DNA of 64,000 bases from Bacillota bacterium (GCA_023414875.1 JAEZMV010000015.1:448285-512284), one strand, 5' to 3'; positions 18,235 through 27,360 are shown, numbered from the stretch's first letter. Notes: generated by a model not told the origin, from the sequence alone. Program-made: numbers and translations.

Positions 18235-18264
18235 TCAAATATTATATACCATCTTCCTTATTTC

Positions 18265-19131
18265 TTAATTAGTAAAATACCCCGACTGTTTTACAATATC
18301 TTCTCCATCAATGAAGGCTTTCGTAACTTCCGTAATCGTTTTACCGGTTTTACGTAGATATGTTTGTACTGCATGGTAACCTACTGCATAGCCGCCACAA
18401 AAGGGAATACCTAGAGCTTCACTTTCAGGAAGCATTGGATGATCACCAAAAATGTACTTTCGTACTTCCATAAATCCTGATACATCAAGATTTTTTCCGA
18501 CGATTTTACGCGTCTTTTCCAAATACGTTCCCTCGACTCCTGTCACCCATGGCCCGATAAAGTCTTCGCCATATAAGGCATGCGCAAAACCTTCAGCCAT
18601 TCCTTCAACCGCCAAATACTGGCCTAGTGTAACATTCATAAAGTTCCAGTTTACGTTTGCAAACAGCACATTGTGATGGAACTCATGGGCAATACAAGCA
18701 GAGAGCTTAGGGATGTTTTGCGTGCTAGGAGCAATTATTATCTGAATATATCCGGGCATAGAACCAACACCGGTATATCCTTCACTTTGGGCAAGTTTTA
18801 CAGGATCACCCAAAAAGATACCTAACGTAATCACCTCAGGCATATTAATTCCATACTTTTCAAAATCGCTCTCGGCATATTCGATCGCCTTTTGAGCTTG
18901 ACCCCATGCGTCCACAGCAATTAACTGATCAAGCATATCTTTAGCAATATGATCTGCTCCCGATAATGCTAAACAGGATAAGGCATCAGGATCGCGAGGC
19001 ATCCCTGTTCGCTCAAACATCGGTGTAAATGGTTGTAAAAATTTCTCATCAAAAAAAGCATCTCGTTCATTGTTAGGTAACAACAACATCTCCGTATAAA
19101 GTTTGTCCGTGTCCAAAATATTAATCTTCAT
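18265..19131 (-). CDS. DUF2268 putative zinc protease (YjaZ-like)
   Basis: About 288 residues, cytoplasmic. HEFHHN (about residues 149-154) is a gluzincin-type HExxH motif, with AVEGMAEGFAHALYG about 25 residues later supplying a likely third zinc ligand. This pattern is typical of DUF2268 'predicted Zn-dependent protease' proteins of Firmicutes. The start was placed at MKINIL, behind AAGGAG at 9 bases; an in-frame ATG 27 bases upstream has no site. It is the only gene between the HxlR remnant and a TetR operon. Physiological substrate unknown. Confidence 0.8.
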   Translation of the reverse strand: MKINILDTDKLYTEMLLLPNNERDAFFDEKFLQPFTPMFERTGMPRDPDALSCLALSGADHIAKDMLDQLIAVDAWGQAQKAIEYAESDFEKYGINMPEVITLGIFLGDPVKLAQSEGYTGVGSMPGYIQIIIAPSTQNIPKLSACIAHEFHHNVLFANVNWNFMNVTLGQYLAVEGMAEGFAHALYGEDFIGPWVTGVEGTYLEKTRKIVGKNLDVSGFMEVRKYIFGDHPMLPESEALGIPFCGGYAVGYHAVQTYLRKTGKTITEVTKAFIDGEDIVKQSGYFTN

Positions 19132-19414
19132 TTCCTCATACTCCTTAAATTTTTTCAATCACTCATGAAGCATTTAATGATTTCTTATTTAGGATAAACT
19201 ATTACGTCACGAGAAGGTCAATAGGTTTATAATAATAATTTTAATTAATCCTTGAACGTAATGAATATGAGTTTATTGCCAGGTTTTGTATAGTTGCGGT
19301 ATACGGGAGCATATCATTGTTCATAATCAATACTTGCAAGCATTGTTATAAATAATTTCGATTACTACACGGTTTAACACTCTGCGACCTTTTCATCGTA
19401 GTCGTCTGTAGGGT

Positions 19415-20035
19415 TCAGAGGCTGTCTCCTCCATGAAACTTTGATACTCCTCTGACTAGAATTTCAACATGGCTTTCAATGAGCATAGCCTGCATTTTCT
19501 CATCCTCAAGCTTTTCCTGTACCAAAGTATTGATAAGACCGAACATAGCGGCTATCAGAAGCATTGCAGCTATTCCTTCATTACGTATATCAAAGACACC
19601 GGTATTTTTTCCGGTAATTAACACGTTTATCAAGAGTTCTTTGAGTTCGTTTGTTGCAGAATTGTCTTCCCGGAACAGTGATAAGTTCATCCCGCTCAGC
19701 ATTATGGCCTTGTACTGCTGACGGTTTTCGAGCATGGCCGTCGCAAATTTTGTAAGCCCCTGTTCAAGGGCAGTCTTGGGCTGCATCTCCTGAAGCTCCA
19801 GAGAAGTCATTGAATTACATATTCTTTGTATGTTTTCAGCTATTATCAGTTTTACTATTTCATTCTTATCTTTGAAATAGTTGTATATGACCCCCGGCGA
19901 GTATTCTATTCTGTCAGCTATTTTACGAATTGACAGCTTTTCAAAGCCTTCAGCAATAATAATATCACTGGCAGCATCGAAAATTCTCTTCTTAGTCTGT
20001 TCTCGCTCCGCAGACCTTCTTTCCTTTATTCCCAT
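19415..20035 (-). CDS. TetR-family regulator
   Basis: 206 residues; TetR HTH in AASDIIIAEGFEKLSIRKIA and YSPGVIYNYFKDKNEIV. Starts one base after the stop of the upstream membrane-protein gene, so the two form a tight operon read from the promoter before that gene, where a 15-bp palindrome lies. It therefore probably represses its own operon. Ligand unknown. Confidence 0.9.
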   Translation of the reverse strand: MGIKERRSAEREQTKKRIFDAASDIIIAEGFEKLSIRKIADRIEYSPGVIYNYFKDKNEIVKLIIAENIQRICNSMTSLELQEMQPKTALEQGLTKFATAMLENRQQYKAIMLSGMNLSLFREDNSATNELKELLINVLITGKNTGVFDIRNEGIAAMLLIAAMFGLINTLVQEKLEDEKMQAMLIESHVEILVRGVSKFHGGDSL

Positions 20036-20036
20036 G

Positions 20037-20906
20037 TCAAACTTCCTTTTTCATAAATTTAAAATTGATAATAGTAATCATCAAAGCAATTACAGCAAAG
20101 GTTCCCATGATAACCATCGTTCCAATTCCATTTTCAGTATTAGTTATTTGCAGCATCAAGCCTTTTGAAAAAATTGCCGTCATCATAAATACCAGAAACG
20201 CCGGCACTATCGTCCCAATTACATACGCCTCAGGCTTTTTCCTACAAAGCCTGATACCCATTAGAAATGCCAACGGCAGGACAAAAGCAAGATCTATTGC
20301 TTGGGGTACCATTGTTGTACTCTGTGCAAGATCGGTGGTGGGTATATTATTAAATAATGCAGTAGGCATTATGCTTCCTAGCCAGGTTAATGTCATAAAG
20401 GAGGCCGCGGTAATCAGAAACCCACCCACCAGCTTGTTTGGGTAATTATCCTTGAACAGCTCCTTCACCTTTGTAGCATTAGTTCCTTTGAGTGTTATGA
20501 AAAACATATAAAAGCATAGACCCATAATGGCTACATAGCATATGTAAAGCCTGTTGTACATTGCATAGAACGTATATATTCCATACGTAAACAAAAGGTA
20601 AAGAGTAACTGCCATAAAAAATAGTCTTGCTTTGAGAATACCTTTTCTTAGAAATACATAGGAAATTAGCAGTGCCGGAAGTGCAAGAAACAGATTGACA
20701 ATATCATGCGGAATAACCTGATATACCTGAGCTACAGTATGCATTTTATAAATGCCTCCGCCGTATATATCTACCACATCACCGTAAATAGTCGTAAAAT
20801 TAAACTCGTGCTTAAGGTTGATGGATACAATGCCAATTGTCGTAGCAATAACAACCAATACCGTAATTAAGCCGGCAAAGATGCTGATTGATTTCTTATT
20901 CTCCAT
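20037..20906 (-). CDS. Multi-pass membrane protein of unknown function
   Basis: About 289 residues with roughly eight hydrophobic helices; no motif I recognise. The protein starts at MENKKSISIF, behind GGAAAGGGG; the longer frame has no site. It is co-transcribed with a TetR regulator, so its expression is induced by some signal, often a toxic compound or lipid. The N-terminal half contains an extracellular-looking loop (HEFNFTTIYGDVVDIYGG) after the first helix. Confidence 0.7.
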   Translation of the reverse strand: MENKKSISIFAGLITVLVVIATTIGIVSINLKHEFNFTTIYGDVVDIYGGGIYKMHTVAQVYQVIPHDIVNLFLALPALLISYVFLRKGILKARLFFMAVTLYLLFTYGIYTFYAMYNRLYICYVAIMGLCFYMFFITLKGTNATKVKELFKDNYPNKLVGGFLITAASFMTLTWLGSIMPTALFNNIPTTDLAQSTTMVPQAIDLAFVLPLAFLMGIRLCRKKPEAYVIGTIVPAFLVFMMTAIFSKGLMLQITNTENGIGTMVIMGTFAVIALMITIINFKFMKKEV

Positions 20907-20967
20907 ATAGAAGCCCCTTTCCTTATTAAAAATTAACCCTGTTTTATTTTTATGTAGTATTGCATAT

Positions 20968-20982
20968 CTGAACACTGTTCAG
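20968..20982. promoter_or_regulatory. Palindromic operator of the membrane-protein/TetR operon
   Basis: CTGAACACTGTTCAG, a 7-1-7 palindrome 62 bases upstream of the membrane-protein start. Confidence 0.65.
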
Positions 20983-21035
20983 TATATCACCAGCGTTCAC
21001 TCTTTGTCAACATAAATTCACCCTACCAAAAATAC

Positions 21036-21068
21036 CCTTTGATATGTTCCCACAACACATACCAAAGA
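21036..21068 (-). terminator. Terminator after the small membrane-protein gene
   Basis: Stem CTTTG.TATGT / ACATA.CAAAG, followed on the minus strand by GGTATTTTTGG. Confidence 0.6.
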
Positions 21069-21142
21069 GTATAATCAAATCGATGCCGGATTTCACTCGG
21101 ATTTTCCATGAATGCAACCTAAACTTTGTAGTATCTATTTGC

Positions 21143-21427
21143 TTATCCTTTTTTTCTATTTTTATATGCAATTAATGCTATCTTCAAAGAGGAAAAAACA
21201 CCAACTGCTGCATTTCCATAAAAAAATCCCATAAATATACCAGCACTTAAATTTCCCCTATGTGATATGAAAATCGAAATAACAAGTCCAACAACACTTG
21301 CTAGCGTTGGTATATACGTACGAGGAATCGGTAAAACAACTTTTATAATTTGTGTAATAATCAAAACGACCGGTACTGCAATCACTGCATCCCAAAAATT
21401 CGTATGAATAATTGGAAATCTTTCCAT
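21143..21427 (-). CDS. Small membrane protein (3 TM)
   Basis: 94 residues with about three hydrophobic helices and a basic C-terminus (YKNRKKG). Start at MERFPI, 5 bases after GGGAGG; the longer frame overlaps that site. Third gene of a DUF421-DUF4363-small-protein cluster. Function unknown. Confidence 0.75.
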   Translation of the reverse strand: MERFPIIHTNFWDAVIAVPVVLIITQIIKVVLPIPRTYIPTLASVVGLVISIFISHRGNLSAGIFMGFFYGNAAVGVFSSLKIALIAYKNRKKG

Positions 21428-21465
21428 AACAACCTCCCATTTCATCCCACTTCCTGATACACTCT

Positions 21466-21831
21466 TTATTTACCAAGCTCTTTCCAATGATTATAAGCAT
21501 CGTTCAGTTCCTCTAGAGCATCCGCCTTATCCTTCGCGGAGACAGCTCCCCGAAGTCGTGCTATATTGGAAGTCAGAAAGTTAATCTCGTCCCTTTCTTC
21601 ACTGAACTGAATTCTCTTTATTACCTTCTTCCATGCATTGTCCAACTCGTCAACTTTTATAACCGCCTCATCCCATGCTTCATTGTTAACATCCTTCAGC
21701 ATCTGCTCAATCGTTTGTGCCACGTCGTCATTCTTTCCAAAGGGTTTTTTGAGAAAGCTGCCGCTTATCATAATGCAAACAAACAACGCAAGAGTTACAA
21801 TAGGAATTACAGTAACTATAAATTTTCTCAT
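21466..21831 (-). CDS. DUF4363 family protein
   Basis: 121 residues: one N-terminal membrane helix or uncleaved signal (VTVIPIVTLALFVCIMISG) followed by a helical, charged extracytoplasmic domain ending NDAYNHWKELGK. This is the DUF4363 layout, usually encoded next to DUF421 proteins in Clostridia. It lies 11 bases after the DUF421 gene and is presumably a partner of that membrane protein. Function unknown. Confidence 0.8.
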   Translation of the reverse strand: MRKFIVTVIPIVTLALFVCIMISGSFLKKPFGKNDDVAQTIEQMLKDVNNEAWDEAVIKVDELDNAWKKVIKRIQFSEERDEINFLTSNIARLRGAVSAKDKADALEELNDAYNHWKELGK

Positions 21832-21842
21832 ATACCTTCCTC

Positions 21843-22571
21843 CTAAAACGGGCCTTTATAATCACCGATATCCTTTACCTTCTTGATATTATCCTTGTAC
21901 TTATCAATATACAGACTACCGGCATCATTCAGGGTTAATAGAAAAACCTCGGAAACATCTTTGACTCCCTGTTTTTTTAGTTGGTCCATCAGCCATTTTT
22001 TATCTTTATTCATCTGACGCAGATTTTCCTCAATTAATGTACCATCATAGATCAATTCTGTGCTAATACCGGTGGGTGATACCTTTATATTCATGTCCTT
22101 TGGAGTTAAAGGAAGATTTTCAGGTTTTTTTAATACGCTAAGACTGCCGTTCGGCTCAATAATGGCATAATCCACTTCATTTAGATCAAAAATTCCTTGA
22201 TTTCTTAGAAGTTCTAAGATATCCGTAATCCTGAATTTCATATTCTTCAATATATTATCCATTATTTTTCCATTCATTATCACGATTGTTGGTTCCCCTT
22301 CAAAATACTTTGCGGCATATCTCCATTTTAATGTGATTAATTCCATTAGATAGGCCAAAACCGCCCAAGTAGCCAGCCCTACCCAATGTGGCCAAGCACG
22401 GCTGGATAAATCAACCGTTACTTCAGAAGCAATAGAACCAATTGTAATTCCTAGGGTATAATCGAAAAAAGTTAATTGGCTGATCTGCTCCTTACCAAGA
22501 ATACGTGCAAAAATAAGTAATGAAAAATAACTAATAATAGCTCTTACAATAACCACAAGTGCTTCATTCAT
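21843..22571 (-). CDS. DUF421 (YetF-type) membrane protein
   Basis: 242 residues. Three N-terminal membrane helices, the conserved ARILGKEQISQLTFFDYTLG and IGSIASE segments, then the cytoplasmic DUF421 domain with GEPTIVIMNGKI and a C-terminal extension. YetF/YrbG-like proteins occur in spore-formers and are linked to spore membrane or stress functions; the exact role is unknown. First gene of the cluster. Confidence 0.88.
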   Translation of the reverse strand: MNEALVVIVRAIISYFSLLIFARILGKEQISQLTFFDYTLGITIGSIASEVTVDLSSRAWPHWVGLATWAVLAYLMELITLKWRYAAKYFEGEPTIVIMNGKIMDNILKNMKFRITDILELLRNQGIFDLNEVDYAIIEPNGSLSVLKKPENLPLTPKDMNIKVSPTGISTELIYDGTLIEENLRQMNKDKKWLMDQLKKQGVKDVSEVFLLTLNDAGSLYIDKYKDNIKKVKDIGDYKGPF

Positions 22572-22738
22572 AATGTTACTCCTCCAAAGTACAGTTTCAT
22601 GTTCTATTATTATGCAGATTATTTTTTTTATGCAAACCTTTGCTACATATGAATTCTTTTCAAAGCTTGTAAAACCAAGATAAGCATCTGCCGTTTTGTT
22701 TTAGTTTTCATATTGAGTCAACTCCTATAATCACAAAA

Positions 22739-22778
22739 CACCAACAAGACAAACTTTTTAAAGCTCATCTTGCTGGTG
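22739..22778 (-). terminator. Terminator after the BFD-domain gene
   Basis: Stem CACCA.CAAGA / TCTTG.TGGTG, followed on the minus strand by TTTTGTG. Confidence 0.75.
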
Positions 22779-22814
22779 TATGCATAATACTATATACGAT
22801 TATTTTATGTTTGT

Positions 22815-23159
22815 TTACCTTCCGAGATCAATAATGTTTTGAATGAGACCCTTACATTTTCCGCATGCCTCGCCAGTTTCTTCATTTACGCCTGTTCCAG
22901 CACCTGTTATCTCTCCAACCTTTTCTACTGTATCAGCTCCATTTTTAACCGCATTTACTACTGCTTCCAGAGAAACCTTCTTGCACCCACAAACTGAAGA
23001 AAGTATAGCATTTAATTCATTTTTGCATCCTTCACATTCTGTACATACTCCGACAAGTTCAACTAATTCATCAACTGTTCTCGCACCGGAAATCATCGCT
23101 TTTCTAATTGAAATATAATCAACATCGTTTTTTTCACATATTATTCTATTTTGTGCCAT
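22815..23159 (-). CDS. Tandem BFD-type [2Fe-2S] domain protein
   Basis: 114 residues made of two similar halves, each a BFD-like (bacterioferritin-associated ferredoxin) helical [2Fe-2S] domain. First half: IICEKNDVDY...CTECEGC; second half: CGCKKVSLEAVVNAV...CGKCKG. Both cysteine sets look complete, though the second has an insertion between helices. Such proteins carry electrons or release iron from ferritin, or act as NifU/NirB-type modules. Own promoter region and terminator; no redox partner is adjacent. Confidence 0.8.
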   Translation of the reverse strand: MAQNRIICEKNDVDYISIRKAMISGARTVDELVELVGVCTECEGCKNELNAILSSVCGCKKVSLEAVVNAVKNGADTVEKVGEITGAGTGVNEETGEACGKCKGLIQNIIDLGR

Positions 23160-23279
23160 GTTCTTATGTCTCCTCCATTTGAATATTTACATGTCTAATA
23201 TAACACGTACAGTTAGCTATTATTGACGGAAATTAATGGTATTTATTTTGCAGGTCTGTCGGAATCGAATTTTCCTTAG

Positions 23280-24476
23280 TTAGTCTAATTCCCTTATTAT
23301 TTCTTGTAGAATCTCAATCCAACTATTTAAGAGCTTTGTATCGCTTGCCAATTGTTCTGTATTCTTTTCATAACCTTGTAGCAGTTTCATTTGATGTTCA
23401 TAAAAACACCGCCACTTGATAAACATCTCCTTGCTATCCAAAAAGTTGTCCCACTCTTTTTTGTGAATCTGTCCTTGCAGGGTTTCAATTTGTATCTTGA
23501 AGCTCTCAGCAGGCAGCCCCATTTGCTTTTTGAAATCTGAAAATATAAACTGTTTTTGGAACAATTTTTTCTTCTGCCAATTTTGATATTGATCAAAAAA
23601 AACATCTGCAATACTCTGAAACAAGAATGACAGATTATCAAAATCAACCTGTGCTTGCATACTATTTGATTTTTCCTTGCCACCGTTAATTAAACCACTT
23701 TCCATCAACACTTGATAGGACATGATTTCTTTTCCATTATACTGTTTTGCGTTTACAACAGAAACAGCATAGCCCACCCCTGCAATCTCTGCATCAGTAA
23801 TATGTTCTTCCAGTGATTTGTAAAAATCCTCTGTTGTAATTCCCAATGAAGCTGCCACAATTTCAACTGCTTTGACTGCGCTATCTGTTTTTACAAATCC
23901 AGGGGCAATTGAGTATGCAATAATGCCCGATCCGTCGATTTCTTCACATAAGGTATTGCAAAATTCCACCTGTGCGGTTTTGAATATTTCATAAGCCGAC
24001 ATATACGGGGTTGGAGCCGCTGATGGTACAAAGACTATAATCCCTCCTGTATTTCTCATGGATGGAAGAAATTTTTTCGTTAATAGGACAGGTGCTCTCA
24101 AATTCACAGCATAGCTTAAATCCCAATCGGATATTGAAACTACCTCAATCGCTCCCATTGGAACAACGGCGGCATTATTTATAAGAACATCAAGACGCGT
24201 GTATTTATCCATAATATACTCGTATAAATTATCAATCTGCTTTTCATCAGTAATGTCAATCTGAAAGAAATCTACGGTTCCATTCAGATTTTCCTCAATT
24301 ATCAGTTTTTGAACCTGATTTCCTCTGTCAGCATCTATTTCCGCAATGATTACTTGAGCACCCATGTAGGCAAAAGCCCGTGAGGCCTCCATTCCAATTC
24401 CACCGCCACCACCTGTAATCAATACAGTTTTATTTTGAAGCGCGTTATTGTCATAATTATTTTTCTCTAGAATCAT
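23280..24476 (-). CDS. SDR oxidoreductase with C-terminal extension
   Basis: 398 residues. N-terminal SDR domain (to about 265): LITGGGGGIG for the nucleotide, INNAA, then the active-site YEIFK (Tyr-x3-Lys) and IAPGFVKTD. The last 130 residues are a helical, aromatic-rich extension (FFDQYQNWQKKKLF, WRCFYEHQMKLLQGYEKN) I do not recognise; it could be a partner-binding or oligomerisation domain. It lies 23 bases downstream of a TetR gene with which it forms an operon, so it is probably induced by its substrate or a related compound. Confidence 0.8.
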   Translation of the reverse strand: MILEKNNYDNNALQNKTVLITGGGGGIGMEASRAFAYMGAQVIIAEIDADRGNQVQKLIIEENLNGTVDFFQIDITDEKQIDNLYEYIMDKYTRLDVLINNAAVVPMGAIEVVSISDWDLSYAVNLRAPVLLTKKFLPSMRNTGGIIVFVPSAAPTPYMSAYEIFKTAQVEFCNTLCEEIDGSGIIAYSIAPGFVKTDSAVKAVEIVAASLGITTEDFYKSLEEHITDAEIAGVGYAVSVVNAKQYNGKEIMSYQVLMESGLINGGKEKSNSMQAQVDFDNLSFLFQSIADVFFDQYQNWQKKKLFQKQFIFSDFKKQMGLPAESFKIQIETLQGQIHKKEWDNFLDSKEMFIKWRCFYEHQMKLLQGYEKNTEQLASDTKLLNSWIEILQEIIRELD

Positions 24477-24499
24477 ATTGTTCCTCCTTGAAATGTGTA

Positions 24500-25090
24500 C
24501 TATTCTTCATAGCTATTACTTGCTCTTAACATATCAACAAACCAGTTAGTTTCCGGGTAAGGTATATCAGGATTAAGGGCAATCATTTCCACATATGCCT
24601 GTATGGAAAGCCAAAATGTCATTGCTAGTGCCATAGTATTTCCTTTGCGAATAATTCCTTGTTGTTGACCTTCTTCAATAATTACAATTGATTTAACAAT
24701 AATATCGTTTTGCTCCAATTTTTCTTTTATGTGGATTGGTAAGTTCTGATTGCGTTGTGCCTGATTCATCAATACAAAATATTTTGCATAATCATGATCT
24801 GATTTAACTACCTCGAAAATATGGCCTGCTGATTTCACAAAGTAATCAAGAGGATTGTCATATTGAGGGAAATATTGTCCTGTACGTCCTGCTAATGCAA
24901 TGTTAATTAATTCTTCATGTAATATCTCGACTGATTCAAAATAATGATAAAGCAAGCCAAGGCTCATTCCTGCTTCCTCTGCAATATCATTTATTTTAGT
25001 TGCTTCATAACCTTTGCTGGTGAAAATATTTAGACCAGCTCGCAAAATATCTTGTCGCCTTTTTTCTTTTTGTTCTTCTCTTTTTGTCAT
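24500..25090 (-). CDS. TetR-family regulator of the extended SDR
   Basis: 196 residues; HTH region GLNIFTSKGYEATKINDIAE and GMSLGLLYHYFESVEIL. First gene of a two-gene operon with the extended SDR. Two overlapping inverted repeats lie just upstream of its start. Confidence 0.9.
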   Translation of the reverse strand: MTKREEQKEKRRQDILRAGLNIFTSKGYEATKINDIAEEAGMSLGLLYHYFESVEILHEELINIALAGRTGQYFPQYDNPLDYFVKSAGHIFEVVKSDHDYAKYFVLMNQAQRNQNLPIHIKEKLEQNDIIVKSIVIIEEGQQQGIIRKGNTMALAMTFWLSIQAYVEMIALNPDIPYPETNWFVDMLRASNSYEE

Positions 25091-25116
25091 TATAGGTACC
25101 TTTCCTGTTAAAAATT

Positions 25117-25138
25117 ATTTCATTGAAATTATTTTCAA
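25117..25138. promoter_or_regulatory. Overlapping dyads upstream of the TetR gene
   Basis: ATTTCA-T-TGAAAT and TTGAAA-TTAT-TTTCAA share their central TTGAAA. Placed 27-48 bases upstream of the TetR start; candidate autoregulatory operator. Confidence 0.5.
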
Positions 25139-25256
25139 CAGAATACCAAATTTTTAAATGTATGTCAATATGGAAGTTTAAAAGTATTTATTAATCATAT
25201 TGAACTTTCCCATTTGATCAGGCAATTAATTATTTCATTAATTTTCCACTTCCCTA

Positions 25257-25285
25257 TTGACAAACAAATTTGTTTTAGTTATTAT
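25257..25285 (+). promoter_or_regulatory. Promoter of the amt leader
   Basis: TTGACA, 17-base spacer, TATTAT. Transcription would begin about 25292, giving a leader of about 160 nt before the amt start codon. Confidence 0.7.
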
Positions 25286-25296
25286 ACTAATATATT

Positions 25297-25335
25297 AGCA
25301 AAGGTGCTGTTGGTAAAACCCACATCACCTTTGCT
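25297..25335 (+). promoter_or_regulatory. First hairpin of the amt leader
   Basis: AGCAAAGGTG/CACCTTTGCT, continued inward by TGT/ACA and GGT/ACC with single mismatches to a tight AAA loop. It would form at the very 5' end of the transcript. Its CCTTTG can pair with CAAAGG of the following terminator, though only over 6 bases. Confidence 0.55.
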
Positions 25336-25379
25336 TATTTTATAAGCAAAACAACCCATAATAAAAACCTAACGTGTAC

Positions 25380-25435
25380 AAAGGCGTGTATTTAATTGTT
25401 GATTCAATAAAATACACGCCTTTAAAATTTTTTTT
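25380..25435 (+). terminator. Intrinsic terminator inside the amt leader
   Basis: Perfect 14-bp stem AAAGGCGTGTATTT/AAATACACGCCTTT, then AAAA and eight T, ending right where AAGGAGG of amt begins. Because the promoter is upstream, this terminator must be bypassed for amt expression: an attenuator. Confidence 0.75.
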
Positions 25436-25450
25436 AAGGAGGAATGATTT

Positions 25451-27199
25451 ATGAATACAACAATGATAATTGATACCTTTTGGGTGGTACTCGCGGCAGT
25501 ACTGGTATTCTTTATGAACCTCGGTTTCGCATCAGTCGAATCAGGCATGGCCAGATCAAAGAATACTGTCAATATCCTATCGAAGAACTTTATTGTCTTC
25601 GCGGTTTCCTCGCTCGGCTTCATGCTGCTTGGATGGGGACTAATGTTCGGCGGAGACAACCCAGTTATCGGCACGAAACAGCTGTTTATCTTGGGCAATT
25701 CCAATCTCGACTTTTATAACGATACTCTGACACCTAACGTACCGTTCTGGGGAAAATTCTTTTTCCAGCTGGTTTTCTGCGGTACTGCGGCAACCATTGT
25801 ATCCGGGGCGGTCGCAGAGCGAATAAAATACATTTCCTTCATAGTATTTTCCTTCGCACTGACCATTTTCATTTACCCGATTGTCGGTCATTGGATATGG
25901 GGCGGCGGCTGGTTAGCCAAGCTTGGTTTCCTTGATTTTGCAGGTGATACTGTCGTTCACTCGGTCGGTGGCTGGGCAGCTTTAGCTGGAGCTATTATAC
26001 TTGGACCCCGTCACGGGAAATATGATAAAAAAGGAAAACCCAAAGCGATTCCAGGTCATAACATGTCTCTGGCAGTGATAGGCCTTTTTGTTTTATGGCT
26101 TGGATGGTTCGGCTTCAACCCTGGCTCAACTATGAGCTTTCAAAATCCGGCGGATGTTGTGCATATCTTAGTAACCACCAATACCGCTGCTGTCGCAGCT
26201 GTGCTTACCGCTACCGCCACATCATGGATCTTCATTGGTAAACCGGACCTTGGCATGACCATCAATGGCTGTCTGGCAGGCCTTGTAGGTATTACCGGTA
26301 GCTGTGCATATGTTAGTGTTACGAGTTCACTAATTATTGGTGCGATAGCCGGTGTTATCGTTGTGTTCGCTGTACTCTTCTTTGACCGGATAAAGGTAGA
26401 TGACCCTGTCGGCGCCACCTCCGTACATCTAGTCTGTGGTGTTTTCGGAACACTTTGCGTAGGACTTTTCGCTCAGGAAGGTGTAACCAGCCTTTCTACA
26501 GTCAACGGCTTATTCTTCGGCGGCGGTCTGTCATTACTCGGAAAAGAGGCTATCGGCATTATTGCCGTTGGCGGATTTGTGTTTGTCACGTCTGCTCTGG
26601 TGTGGATTATTCTTAAGAAGACAATCGGTATCCGTGTTAGTCTTGAGGAGGAAATTCAGGGTCTTGATATAGGTGAGCACGGTAACTTCGCTTATCCTGA
26701 TTTCGCCATCATATCTCCTATTATGGGTTCAGATAACGGGAACGGAGACCAATTAACGATAATAAACCCGGTTGAATTATCGAAGTCTGGTACGGTATCT
26801 CCGGAAGATGCAATCCCAGTGGTCAATCGGGTGCGCTCTGGAGCAAAAATTACAAAACTCACCATTATCACAAATCAGGATAAATTTACACAGCTTCAAG
26901 CTGCCCTTGATAAAATAGGTATAACAGGTTTGACGGTCGTAAATGTCCTAGGTTATGGTATGCAGAAAGGGCACACAGAGTACTACCGCGGTGCACCAGT
27001 GAAAACCAGACTCCTTCCTAAGGTTCAGATCGATATCGTTGTTTGTAAGATACCTACTGAAACGGTGGTCGACACAGTAAAGAAGGCATTGTACACAGGC
27101 AATATGGGCGATGGTAAAATATTTATCTACGATGTCGAAAATGCCGTTAAAATTAGAACCGGTGAAGAGGGGTACGACGCGCTACAGGATGAGGAATAG
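25451..27199 (+). CDS. amt: Ammonium channel fused to a PII signal domain
   Basis: 582 residues. Residues 1 to about 415 are an Amt/MEP/Rh channel with about 11 membrane helices (ASVESGMARSKNTVNI, VGGWAALAGAIILGPRHGK, HVSVGGxF-type LVCGVFGTL) and the cytoplasmic tail signature GLDIGEHGNFAYPDF. After a linker, residues 465-575 form a PII (GlnK) domain: VVNVLGYGMQKGHTEYYRG (T-loop), PKVQIDIVV and GDGKIFIYDV...IRTGEEG. A separate GlnK normally blocks AmtB; here the regulator is tethered. The usual uridylylation tyrosine of the T-loop (AEY) is replaced by APV, so control must be by ligand binding. Preceded by an attenuator, followed by its own terminator. Confidence 0.93.
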   Translation: MNTTMIIDTFWVVLAAVLVFFMNLGFASVESGMARSKNTVNILSKNFIVFAVSSLGFMLLGWGLMFGGDNPVIGTKQLFILGNSNLDFYNDTLTPNVPFWGKFFFQLVFCGTAATIVSGAVAERIKYISFIVFSFALTIFIYPIVGHWIWGGGWLAKLGFLDFAGDTVVHSVGGWAALAGAIILGPRHGKYDKKGKPKAIPGHNMSLAVIGLFVLWLGWFGFNPGSTMSFQNPADVVHILVTTNTAAVAAVLTATATSWIFIGKPDLGMTINGCLAGLVGITGSCAYVSVTSSLIIGAIAGVIVVFAVLFFDRIKVDDPVGATSVHLVCGVFGTLCVGLFAQEGVTSLSTVNGLFFGGGLSLLGKEAIGIIAVGGFVFVTSALVWIILKKTIGIRVSLEEEIQGLDIGEHGNFAYPDFAIISPIMGSDNGNGDQLTIINPVELSKSGTVSPEDAIPVVNRVRSGAKITKLTIITNQDKFTQLQAALDKIGITGLTVVNVLGYGMQKGHTEYYRGAPVKTRLLPKVQIDIVVCKIPTETVVDTVKKALYTGNMGDGKIFIYDVENAVKIRTGEEGYDALQDEE

Positions 27200-27314
27200 G
27201 AATAGTAACCATATCTTGTTACGACTATTCTTCTGACAACACGGCCATATCAAAATAAGCCTCAGTAAAAACAACGTTATATCTGTGAGGTTAAAATACA
27301 AAAATACGTTTCAA

Positions 27315-27360
27315 CAGGGAACATAGTAGATAATCCACTATGTTCCCTGTTTTTCGTTTT
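27315..27360 (+). terminator. Terminator of amt
   Basis: Stem CAGGGAACATAGT/ACTATGTTCCCTG with a 9-base loop, then TTTTTCGTTTT. Confidence 0.92.

Noticed and set aside
25297..25435. ANTAR-type antiterminator target
   Set aside because: The two hairpins lack the six-base loops with A and G at fixed positions expected for ANTAR sites.
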